A stretch of 64,000 nucleotides of DNA from Lysinibacillus xylanilyticus (GTDB taxonomy: Bacteria > Bacillota > Bacilli > Bacillales_A > Planococcaceae). The notes under the pieces were generated by a model, which had not been told where the DNA came from, made no database searches, and saw only the letters and a list, made by a program, of their open reading frames with translations. How positions within the stretch are numbered: the stretch's first letter is position 1; the number at the start of each line of letters is the position of its first letter. The DNA lies in contig NZ_LFXJ01000010.1 of NCBI RefSeq assembly GCF_001183605.1, positions 434,001 to 498,000 on the forward strand, written 5' to 3'. Of this stretch, positions 1 through 7,286 are shown one piece after another. The position numbers were made by a program, and so were the translations under genes.

Positions 1-289
1 CCCAGTAGGTGAAGCAGCAACTAATAAATCTAAATTTCAAATTTTAGACAGTTTTTCAGAGGAGCTTATTGAGCGTTATGAAGAATTTTTAGCGCAAAAT
101 AAGGTAAGTGTCGCAGGGATTGAGTCGATTATCGATAAAGAAGGTAATATTTTTACATATGACGTGAATACCAATACAAATTATAATGCTGAAGCCGAAA
201 AAGCAGTAGGGAGATATGGCATGTTAGCTGTTGCTAATTACTTAGGTGCTACATTACGTCAATATGAAAAGACATTGCATTTGGTGTAA
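1..289 (+). CDS. ATP-grasp ligase-like protein, C-terminal fragment
   Basis: The open frame runs from base 2 to a TAA at 287-289, giving the last 95 residues of a protein that begins before the window. The segment AGIESIIDKEGN followed by YDVNTNTNYNAEAE looks like the end of an ATP-grasp fold: the acidic/Asn residues of the D-x-N stretch would coordinate Mg-ATP, and this pattern is common in RimK/glutamate-ligase-type proteins of Bacillales. The substrate cannot be named from this fragment. The FMN reductase gene follows after 34 bases and may be co-transcribed. Family assignment is moderately sure, specific function unknown. Confidence 0.55.
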   Translation, partial: PVGEAATNKSKFQILDSFSEELIERYEEFLAQNKVSVAGIESIIDKEGNIFTYDVNTNTNYNAEAEKAVGRYGMLAVANYLGATLRQYEKTLHLV

Positions 290-323
290 GGACATTAATC
301 TATATTAATAAGGAGTGGCTAAT

Positions 324-857
324 ATGGCAAAGGCAGTTATTATTAATGGCAGTAATTCGAGAAGTTCACGCGTGACGGCGATTCATGAAAAGGTGGAAAA
401 CTACTTAAAGACACAGGGTATAGCAGTACACACAAACTATGTACATGAACTGCCGGCTGAGGACTTAATTACGGCTAATTTTGCAAGTGAGGCCATCATT
501 TCAGAAAATAAACAAGTTGAAGAAGCAGATATTATCGTACTTTTGACACCCATTTATAAAGCTTCGTATACAGGAATATTGAAAACTTATTTAGATTTGC
601 TACCGCAAAAAGCATTGCTTGGAAAAATCATCCTACCAATTGCTGTAGGTGGCTCTATTGGACATTTACTCGCATTAGAATATGCATTAAAACCAGTTTT
701 AGCTGTATTAGGAGCTACAACTATTGCACATTCTGTATATATTGTTGATAAACAAATTATTCGATTAGAAGATGGAAGCTTTGCTATTGAGGAAGAAGCT
801 ATTAATCGTCTTGAAGGGGAATTAAAACAATTGCAACAAATTGTGGTAGTAAACTGA
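324..857 (+). CDS. ssuE: NAD(P)H-dependent FMN reductase (SsuE-like)
   Basis: This 177-residue flavodoxin-fold protein should reduce FMN with NAD(P)H and hand FMNH2 to a monooxygenase, classically the alkanesulfonate monooxygenase SsuD. It shows the N-terminal phosphate-binding loop INGSNSRSSR (residues 8-16) and the LLTPIYKASYTG flavin loop near residues 76-87. I choose ATG 324 because AAGGAG at 310-315 sits 8 bases upstream; a GTG at 315 in the same frame overlaps that ribosome site. No ssuABC sulfonate transporter or ssuD is nearby, so the physiological partner is unknown and the symbol reflects family, not proven pathway. Confidence 0.8.
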   Translation: MAKAVIINGSNSRSSRVTAIHEKVENYLKTQGIAVHTNYVHELPAEDLITANFASEAIISENKQVEEADIIVLLTPIYKASYTGILKTYLDLLPQKALLGKIILPIAVGGSIGHLLALEYALKPVLAVLGATTIAHSVYIVDKQIIRLEDGSFAIEEEAINRLEGELKQLQQIVVVN

Positions 858-881
858 AAAATCCAGAACTACGTTCCATAA

Positions 882-1040
882 CGTGTGGTTGATTTCCGTT
901 CCGACTAGGTGCTTTGTTGCTGACGCTTCGCTTTCGCACAGATGAAACATTGTTGCTGACGCTTCGCTTTCGCACAGATAAAACATTGTTGCTGACGCTT
1001 CGCTTTCGCACAGAGCAAAGCTTCCTAGGAGGCATCCAAT
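882..1040 (+). repeat. Repeat family A copy A3 carrying three 36-bp D units
   Basis: The left part (882-913) matches the left end of the A elements at 6652 and 44248 (GGTTGATTTCCGTTCC). The right part (about 1014-1040) matches their CTAGGAGGCATCCAATGAG-type segment. Between them are three head-to-tail 36-bp units starting at 916, 952 and 988, each with the core CTGACGCTTCGCTTTCGC. So the A element has been split or expanded by D units. The reverse strand can be translated through the array because 36 is a multiple of three, but there is no ribosome site and I do not call a gene. Confidence 0.8.
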
Positions 1041-1104
1041 GAGAATTAACAATGGCAATAACAAATGTTATCCACAACTTTTGGAGTGCTGAGCCATGAA
1101 GTTC

Positions 1105-1151
1105 AAAAAATAGCGCATTATAGGAAATAACCTCCTATAACGCGCTATTTT
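1105..1151 (-). terminator. Bidirectional rho-independent terminator
   Basis: Arms of 17 bases (AATAGCGCATTATAGGA and its near-complement) enclose a 6-base loop, with A-runs on the left and T-runs on the right. It ends exactly at the stop codon of the small minus-strand gene 1151-1306, which it should terminate; it could also stop read-through from the left. Confidence 0.85.
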
Positions 1152-1306
1152 TAATTAACTTCAGGTTCTTCTTTTTTCTCATCCGGTATTGTAGAGAGAT
1201 ATAAGAAAGCCTCGTCTTGCAATAGCAATAATTTTTCTTCACAAATACCGTGTGCCAATGGTCCAGAAAAAATAGACTCCCACCAAGTTCCTGTTGTTGT
1301 TGTCAT
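1151..1306 (-). CDS. Small orphan protein, 51 aa, acidic C-terminus
   Basis: A complete minus-strand frame starts at ATG 1306 and stops at TAA 1151. It is preceded by a GGGGGCG purine run about 8 bases upstream and followed at once by a strong terminator, which is the main reason to believe it is a real gene. The product begins MTTTTGTWWESIFSGPLAHG, has a single Cys in the ICEEKLLLLQDEAF stretch, and ends in a charged tail DEKKEEPEVN. It has no signal peptide or membrane segment. I do not recognise a family. It faces the FMN reductase gene and is divergent from the aldehyde dehydrogenase gene. Confidence 0.6.
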   Translation of the reverse strand: MTTTTGTWWESIFSGPLAHGICEEKLLLLQDEAFLYLSTIPDEKKEEPEVN

Positions 1307-1496
1307 TCATCTACGCCCCCGTTTCAATTTTCGATATGTAGTTGTAAATTTCTCAAAATCACAAAATCATCTACACATTCCATCCATTCAAGAAAGAGGA
1401 ATTTTGGTTGTCAATGTTGTATCGTATAGACAAAGATAGTTTGTTTCGAAATGAAAAAACTATGTATGCCATTTTAAAAAAAGGGGTGCTTTTATT

Positions 1497-2885
1497 ATGA
1501 ATTTTACGCCACAAGATGTAGAAAATATGATTACAGAACAGCGTCAATTTTATTTTTCACGTGCGACGAAGAGTATAAAATTTCGAAAAGAGCAATTAAT
1601 AAAACTGAAGAAAACGATTTTAAAATATGAAAAAGAAATTTTGAATGCTCTATATTTAGATTTACGAAAGAGTGAGTTTGAGGCATACGCAACAGAAGTT
1701 GGCATTGTTTTAGATAGTATTTCATATATGGTAAAGCATGTTGAAGAATGGGTGAAACCTGAAGCTGTAAAAACACCGATTCAATACCAGATGGGAAAAA
1801 GCTTTATTGTAAGAGAGCCATATGGAGTAACATTAATCATTGGTCCATTCAATTATCCATTCCAACTTGTAATGGAGCCTTTAATTGGTGCAATTGTTGG
1901 TGGTAATACGGCTATTGTAAAACCATCAGAAACATCTGTGCATACAGCAGCAATCGTAAAAAAAATAATTGAAGAAACGTTTAATCCTTCCTACGTTCGG
2001 GTTGTAGAGGGAGAAAAAGAAGAAGTGACGGCACTTATTCATGCATCCTTTGACTATATATTTTTTACAGGGAGTGTGGCAGTCGGAAAAGTTGTTGCAA
2101 AGGCAGCGGCGGAACGCTTAACACCAATTGCCCTAGAACTTGGTGGGAAAAGTCCTGCAATTGTTGATCAAACAGCCAATTTAGAAGTAGCAGCGAAAAG
2201 AATCGCTTGGGGTAAATTCACAAATACTGGTCAAACCTGTGTGGCACCCGATTATGTCCTTGTCCATAAAGATGTTTATGACCGATTTATGAAAATATTG
2301 AAAGCAACAATCCGTTCCTTCTATGGAAAAAATGCATTAAAAAGCCCTGACTACGGCCGTATTGTGAATTTAAGACAATTTGATCGCTTACAGCAAATTA
2401 TCGTGGAAGAACGTGATGCAATTACATTTGGTGGTAGAACAGATCGTGATGACTTGTATATTGAGCCTACAGTTATTGGATATGTGAAATGGTCAAGTCC
2501 TTCGATGCAGGATGAACTATTTGGTCCGATTTTACCTGTGATGATGTACGATGATTTACCGCTGGCCATTCACCAGATTCGTCAGTTGCCAAAGCCTTTA
2601 GCGGCTTATTTTTTCTCAGAGCATGAAAAAGCTACTCAGTACTTTTTAGAGGAATTACCATTTGGTGGAGGTTGTATAAATGATACGATTACACATGTAG
2701 GAAATTTACATTTGCCATTTGGCGGTGTCGGACCATCAGGGGTGAAAGCATACCACGGGAAGGCAAGCTTTGAAAACTTTACTCATCCCAAATCTATCTT
2801 AAAAAAATCATCGAAGTTAGAGACGAATGTTCTCTTTCCGCCATATAAACAAAAAGTTAAGCTTGTAAGAACTATTATGAAATAG
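1497..2885 (+). CDS. Aldehyde dehydrogenase, family 3 type
   Basis: This 462-residue enzyme should oxidise medium- or long-chain aldehydes to acids with NAD(P)+. The short length and lack of an extended N-terminus fit the family 3 (fatty aldehyde / YwdH-type) group rather than the ~500-residue families. Visible features are IIGPFNYPFQL near 114-124, the general base in LELGGKSP (Glu214) and the nucleophile in GQTCVAPDY (Cys248), followed by the FGPILPV segment. ATG 1497 lies behind an AAAAGGGGTG ribosome site. It stands alone between a divergent small gene and its own terminator at 2888, so it is probably monocistronic. Confidence 0.9.
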   Translation: MNFTPQDVENMITEQRQFYFSRATKSIKFRKEQLIKLKKTILKYEKEILNALYLDLRKSEFEAYATEVGIVLDSISYMVKHVEEWVKPEAVKTPIQYQMGKSFIVREPYGVTLIIGPFNYPFQLVMEPLIGAIVGGNTAIVKPSETSVHTAAIVKKIIEETFNPSYVRVVEGEKEEVTALIHASFDYIFFTGSVAVGKVVAKAAAERLTPIALELGGKSPAIVDQTANLEVAAKRIAWGKFTNTGQTCVAPDYVLVHKDVYDRFMKILKATIRSFYGKNALKSPDYGRIVNLRQFDRLQQIIVEERDAITFGGRTDRDDLYIEPTVIGYVKWSSPSMQDELFGPILPVMMYDDLPLAIHQIRQLPKPLAAYFFSEHEKATQYFLEELPFGGGCINDTITHVGNLHLPFGGVGPSGVKAYHGKASFENFTHPKSILKKSSKLETNVLFPPYKQKVKLVRTIMK

Positions 2886-2887
2886 TT

Positions 2888-2925
2888 AAAGTGAGGTGTC
2901 AGTGATCTGACACCTCACTTTTTTA
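2888..2925 (+). terminator. Rho-independent terminator of the aldehyde dehydrogenase gene
   Basis: AAAGTGAGGTGTCA and its complement form a perfect stem around a 4-base loop a few bases after the stop codon, followed by a run of six T. Confidence 0.93.
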
Positions 2926-3190
2926 CCAGTTCTCCAAAGTATATTTTCACCATACATGGATTTAGGTTGTCGATAAATGTTGATTGATGAGCCAAATTTC
3001 ATTGAAAGATTGAAGATATATTAAAATGTTAGCGTTTTCATTAAAAAAACGTCTTAAGAGACATTTTATTTATGAGCGAATAAGTAGTAAAATAAATTCA
3101 ATAGAATGTGGGGGAATTCTTTTTGTCATTTCTTGTCGAATAAACAATGAATGACGGAATGAATGTAGAGATTGATTGGAGGACTATGAA
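2926..3190 (+). other. murE upstream region
   Basis: No gene is visible here. Two motif look-alikes are present: TGTTAGCGTTTTCA (3027-3040) matches the CcpA cre consensus at all but one position, and TGTCGAA (3134-3140) matches the Spo0A box core. Both are short enough to arise by chance in a window of this size. The murE ribosome site GGAGG is at 3178-3182. Confidence 0.3.
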
Positions 3191-4657
3191 ATGTATGCAG
3201 AGGAATTGTTAAATGCATTACCTTTGAAAAAAATAATTGGAGTGCTACCTGACCAAGTAAGTGATATTGTAATTGATTCACGAAGTGTGCAACCAAATAG
3301 TATGTTTGTTTGTATAAAAGGTTATACAGTAGACGGTCATAACTATGCACAGAAAGCTGTTGAAGGTGGCGCAACAATTGTTGTAACAGAACGAAAATTA
3401 CCATTAGGTGAAAATATTGCACAGGTCATTGTGAAAGATACGGATCGTGCAGTTGGCTTGTTAGCTGCAAAGTTTTTTGACTATCCGTCGAAAGATATGG
3501 CAATGATTGGCGTAACAGGGACAAATGGAAAAACATCAGTAACGGGTATTATTCAAAATATAATGCATGGTATGGGCGAGAAATCTGCACTATCAGGAAC
3601 AATCGGCTTTAATTTAAATGGTATTTTATATGAATCTGCAAATACTACGAGCGATGCATTATCGACTCAACAAATGATATTCCGTGCAAAAATGGAAGGC
3701 TGCCGATTAATGACTATGGAGGTATCTTCACACGGTTTAGCACTTGGACGTCTAGCTGGTGTAGATTATGATGTAGCAATTTTCACAAATCTTTCGCATG
3801 ATCATCTTGATTTCCATGGTACGATGGAAGAATACGGACATGCAAAGGGCTTATTATTCTCCCAACTTGGACAAGACTTAGAAAAGAATAAATTTGTAGT
3901 GTTAAATGCTGATGATGCTTGGTCAGAGCGTTATGCAGCGATGACACCATTCCCAGTATGGACATATGGTTTAGAAAATGAAACTGCTGATTTCCGAGCT
4001 ATTAACTGTGAGTATCATGATTTCATGACATCTTTTGACGTTGAAATGCCAGAGGGAATATACCATGTGAAAATGCATTTGCTCGGGGAGTTTAATATAT
4101 ACAATGTGCTTGCAGCTATGGTTGCTTTTTATGGCCGTGGTTATTCAATGGAAACAATCATTGAGCAAATTGAGCAATTACCACCTGTAAAGGGACGTAT
4201 GGAGAAAGTTTGCTCAGATTTACCTGTGCAGATTTTTATTGATTATGCACATACACCTGATGCCATTGAAAAGGCGGTTTCTTCAGCTCAACCATATAAA
4301 AAAGGTAAGCTTATTTTCTTAGTTGGTACAGGAGGCAATCGTGATAAATCGAAACGTCCAGCAATGGCAGAAAAGGCTTCGGCTGCTGATTACGTTATTT
4401 TAACGACAGATGATCCTCGCTATGAAGACTACGATAGTATTACAGGCGATCTTGCCAAAGGGATGCTTCATGAAAATTATGCATGTATAGGTGACCGTGC
4501 TGAGGCGGTGCGTCATGCGATTGAGGTTGCTGAACCAGGGGATATGATTATTTTTGCTGGTAAAGGTCATGAAGATTATCAAATTATTGAGAATACTAAA
4601 TATCCGCATAGTGATGCAGATATTGCAATAGAAGCTGGCCACTTAAAATTTGTATAA
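3191..4657 (+). CDS. murE: UDP-MurNAc-tripeptide synthetase (MurE)
   Basis: MurE adds the third residue (L-lysine or meso-diaminopimelate) to UDP-MurNAc-L-Ala-D-Glu in the cytoplasm. The 488-residue protein shows the N-terminal UMP-binding domain, the ATP loop GVTGTNGKTS (107-116), the Mur-ligase segments LSHDHLDFHG (201-210) and IDYAHTP (350-356), and TTDDPRYED around 405-413 in the C-terminal domain. I start at ATG 3191 because GGAGG 3178-3182 is 8 bases upstream; an in-frame TTG at 3176 overlaps that site. The gene lies outside any division/cell wall cluster and directly before prfC, an arrangement also found in Staphylococcus, whose MurE is lysine-specific. The Arg of DDPR, however, is typical of DAP enzymes, so specificity is open. 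Confidence 0.93.
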   Translation: MYAEELLNALPLKKIIGVLPDQVSDIVIDSRSVQPNSMFVCIKGYTVDGHNYAQKAVEGGATIVVTERKLPLGENIAQVIVKDTDRAVGLLAAKFFDYPSKDMAMIGVTGTNGKTSVTGIIQNIMHGMGEKSALSGTIGFNLNGILYESANTTSDALSTQQMIFRAKMEGCRLMTMEVSSHGLALGRLAGVDYDVAIFTNLSHDHLDFHGTMEEYGHAKGLLFSQLGQDLEKNKFVVLNADDAWSERYAAMTPFPVWTYGLENETADFRAINCEYHDFMTSFDVEMPEGIYHVKMHLLGEFNIYNVLAAMVAFYGRGYSMETIIEQIEQLPPVKGRMEKVCSDLPVQIFIDYAHTPDAIEKAVSSAQPYKKGKLIFLVGTGGNRDKSKRPAMAEKASAADYVILTTDDPRYEDYDSITGDLAKGMLHENYACIGDRAEAVRHAIEVAEPGDMIIFAGKGHEDYQIIENTKYPHSDADIAIEAGHLKFV

Positions 4658-4966
4658 TATATGATCTCCAATGAGGATAAGGATATTAGAGCGTACTTGA
4701 TAGTGTGAACGCAATGCATGCAATAATGGGGCAAGTTCACCATACTTAGGGAACCCTTTTAGTTAGTACTAAAGGGTTTTCTTTTTGGGCACTTTTGGTG
4801 AATGTCACGATGTTTACAATCGAGTGCAGCCATCGAGATTTTTGAGGAAGCTAGACATGCCTCGCTAAGATCAAAACCTCTTTTTTGGGGAATTCATGTA
4901 AAAAGGTTGTAAGAGAGGCAAGTCTTCTTTTATTATTATTAAGTATGAAAAAAGGAGAATGACGAG
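4658..4966 (+). other. murE-prfC spacer
   Basis: The 309-base spacer holds a terminator at 4752-4787 and the prfC ribosome site AAAGGAG about 8 bases before ATG 4967. I see no small gene and no known riboswitch pattern. prfC is therefore likely transcribed from its own promoter between about 4790 and 4940, which I cannot pinpoint. Confidence 0.4.
4752..4787 (+). terminator. Rho-independent terminator after murE
   Basis: AACCCTTTAGT-type arms (AACCCTTTTAG and CTAAAGGGTT) pair around a short loop and are followed by TTCTTTTT. Confidence 0.8.
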
Positions 4967-6544
4967 ATGAATTTAGATTTAGAAAAAGATATATTATCAC
5001 GTCGAACTTTTGCCATTATCAGTCACCCTGATGCTGGTAAAACGACGATTACAGAAAAGCTTTTACTATTTGGTGGTGCGATTCGTGATGCCGGTACGGT
5101 AAAAGGAAAGAAATCAGGTAAGTTTGCAACATCTGACTGGATGGAAATTGAAAAGCAACGTGGGATTTCTGTAACTTCTTCAGTTATGCAATTCGATTAT
5201 AACGGTTCACGTGTCAATATTTTAGATACTCCAGGTCACCAAGATTTCTCGGAGGATACGTATCGTACATTAATGGCGGTGGATAGTGCTGTCATGGTTG
5301 TAGATGCTGCCAAAGGTATCGAAGCACAAACTTTAAAGCTATTCAAAGTTTGTAAAATGCGTGGTATTCCGATTTTTACTTTTATCAACAAACTAGACCG
5401 TCAAGGGAAGGAGCCACTTGAGCTAATTGAAGAGCTTGAGGAGGTACTTGGCATTAACGCTTACCCAATGAACTGGCCTATCGGTATGGGTAAAGAGTTT
5501 CTAGGTATTTATGATCGTTATAATAAACGTATCGAGCAATTCCGTACTGAAGAAGATGAACGTTTCTTACCAATTGATGATAATGGGGAACTTGCAGTCG
5601 AGCATCCGATGAAGGTGACTTCATATTATTCACAAGCAATGGACGACATAATGTTGCTTGATGAAGCGGGTAATCAGTATTCTAAAGAAAAAATTCGACG
5701 TGGTGAATTAACGCCTGTTTTCTTTGGTTCTGCCTTAACGAATTTTGGTGTACAAACATTCCTTGAAACATATTTACAATTTGCACCGACACCACAGCCT
5801 CGAATTACTGAGGATGAACAATTTATTGATCCAGTTGAGCATGGAGAGTTTTCTGGCTTCATTTTCAAAATTCAAGCGAATATGAATCCTGCTCACCGTG
5901 ACCGTATTGCCTTTGTGCGTATCGTATCGGGTAAATTTGAACGTGGCATGAACATGACATTATCTCGTACAGGTAAATCATTCAAAGTGACACAATCTAC
6001 ACAATTCTTAGCGGATGATCGTGAAACCGTAGATGAAGCAGTTGCTGGTGATATTATCGGTTTATACGACACAGGTACTTATCAGATTGGTGACACAGTT
6101 GTTGGTGGTAAAAAGACATTCCAATTTGAAAAATTGCCACAGTTCACGCCAGAGTTATTTGTTCGTGTAACTGCGAAAAATGTTATGAAATCTAAGCAAT
6201 TCCATAAAGGGATTTTACAATTAGTGCAAGAAGGCGCTATTCAATATTATAAAACGTTGCATACAGAAGAAGTTATTCTTGGAGCAGTTGGTCAATTACA
6301 ATTTGAAGTTTTTGAGCATCGTATGAAAAACGAATATAATGTTGAAGTGAAGATGGAGCCAATTGGTTCGAAAATTGCAAGATGGATTGAAAACGAAGAA
6401 GATGTTAAAGAATCGATGTCTTCAGGTCGTTCAATGCTTGTAAAAGACCGTTTTGACAATCTTGTTTTCCTATTTGAAAATGAGTTTGCTATGCGCTGGT
6501 TCGCTGATAAAAACGAAAACATTAAATTGTATAGCCTTTTATAA
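4967..6544 (+). CDS. prfC: Peptide chain release factor 3
   Basis: RF3 is a translational GTPase that recycles RF1 and RF2 from the ribosome after peptide release. At 525 residues it has the normal length. The GTPase motifs are intact: G1 SHPDAGKTT (19-27), the switch region with RGISVTSS, G3 DTPGHQDF near 87-94, and G4 NKLDR near 141-145; the RF3-type C-terminal domains follow. ATG 4967 has AAAGGAG upstream. The gene has its own terminator at 6549. B. subtilis lacks prfC, whereas staphylococci carry it beside murE as here. Confidence 0.96.
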   Translation: MNLDLEKDILSRRTFAIISHPDAGKTTITEKLLLFGGAIRDAGTVKGKKSGKFATSDWMEIEKQRGISVTSSVMQFDYNGSRVNILDTPGHQDFSEDTYRTLMAVDSAVMVVDAAKGIEAQTLKLFKVCKMRGIPIFTFINKLDRQGKEPLELIEELEEVLGINAYPMNWPIGMGKEFLGIYDRYNKRIEQFRTEEDERFLPIDDNGELAVEHPMKVTSYYSQAMDDIMLLDEAGNQYSKEKIRRGELTPVFFGSALTNFGVQTFLETYLQFAPTPQPRITEDEQFIDPVEHGEFSGFIFKIQANMNPAHRDRIAFVRIVSGKFERGMNMTLSRTGKSFKVTQSTQFLADDRETVDEAVAGDIIGLYDTGTYQIGDTVVGGKKTFQFEKLPQFTPELFVRVTAKNVMKSKQFHKGILQLVQEGAIQYYKTLHTEEVILGAVGQLQFEVFEHRMKNEYNVEVKMEPIGSKIARWIENEEDVKESMSSGRSMLVKDRFDNLVFLFENEFAMRWFADKNENIKLYSLL

Positions 6545-6548
6545 TAAA

Positions 6549-6585
6549 AAACACGAATCGACATGTTGCGATTCGTGTTTTTTTT
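6549..6585 (+). terminator. Rho-independent terminator of prfC
   Basis: A perfect 12-bp stem (AAACACGAATCG and complement) with an 8-base loop is followed by a T run, four bases after the prfC stop codon. Confidence 0.95.
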
Positions 6586-6651
6586 CAAGGAAAATTGGAG
6601 TCATATGTAGAATATATACAGTATTAGGAAATATAAGTCTCATCGCAATAA

Positions 6652-6785
6652 CGTGGGGTTGATTTCCGTTCCGCTGGGCGCTTTCCTGGGGGCATCCGAT
6701 GAGCCGCTTCACTCGCGTTGCTCGCTCCAGGGTCTCATCTGTGACGCTAATCCCCAAGGAGTCGCCCAGTCTCCACTCCAATCAA
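6652..6785 (+). repeat. Repeat family A copy A1, full length
   Basis: About 134 bp, GC-rich against its AT-rich surroundings, and nearly identical to copy A2 at 44248-44382 (one indel plus a few substitutions). Its two ends are imperfect inverted repeats: TTGATTTCC...GGGCG on the left against TTGATTGGAGTGGAGACTGG (read on the other strand) on the right, so the whole element can fold as one long hairpin. It has no open frame with a ribosome site. It is followed 18 bases later by a family B element. Confidence 0.88.
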
Positions 6786-6803
6786 CTTACATATGGCATA
6801 GGC

Positions 6804-7155
6804 TTTAACATCTTTCAGCAATTATTTTCTGTACCGAAAGCGTAGCGATTGGTACAGAAGTCTACCACCTCTATAGGTGGTGAGATGAATGCGAATTTAA
6901 GTTGCTTTTCAGTGGGTGTTCAAACATCTGCTGAAATAGAGGAACTTAGTCTAAGAGCGCCACGTCCTGTGGAAATTTATCTGTGCGAAAGCGAAGCGAC
7001 AGCAACAGGTTTTGTTTCTGTGCGAAAGCGTAGCGACAGCAACAACAACACACGACTGAGTGACTAACATCGTGTTGCTGCCTAAGCTTTCGCGCAAAAA
7101 ACATTTATTGGCCTACATCCTCTGGACGCAATTATACCGATGCATAATTGATCAA
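6804..7155 (+). repeat. Repeat family B copy B1, long form
   Basis: It begins with a diverged form of the B left end (TTTAACATCTTTCAGC) and finishes with the B right end (GGACGCAATTATACCGATGC, then ATAATTGAT). Inside are D-type units (GCGAAAGCGAAGCGACAGC near 6985 and a second copy near 7023). There is also a hairpin motif ACCACCTCTATAGGTGGT (6863-6880) followed by GAGATGAATGCG, shared with B5 near 25540, and a segment GAGCGCCACGTCCTGTGG shared with B3. No open frame with a convincing ribosome site is present. The region 6545-7286 holds nothing else besides the prfC terminator and copy A1. Confidence 0.72.
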
Positions 7156-7286
7156 ATTGCATCTCCTAATTTTGGTATTGAGCTATATTTTAAACTTATA
7201 TCACATGGAGAAGTTGCCAAATTTATAAAATATTCTCCTTTTCGGGTATCATAGAAAGGAAGAGATAGAAAAGGAGCTTGCAAAAA

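Noticed and set aside
914-1014. CRISPR array (36-bp periodic units)
   Set aside because: The units are head-to-tail with no unique spacers between them and there are no cas genes; the same cores occur singly within other repeats.
802-1077. Two minus-strand open frames translating the 36-bp D units
   Set aside because: They exist only because the unit length is a multiple of three; there is no ribosome site, the two frames overlap, and similar frames appear wherever D units occur.
3027-3040. CcpA cre site upstream of murE
   Set aside because: One mismatch to the consensus and no reason for carbon control of murE; kept only as a remark.
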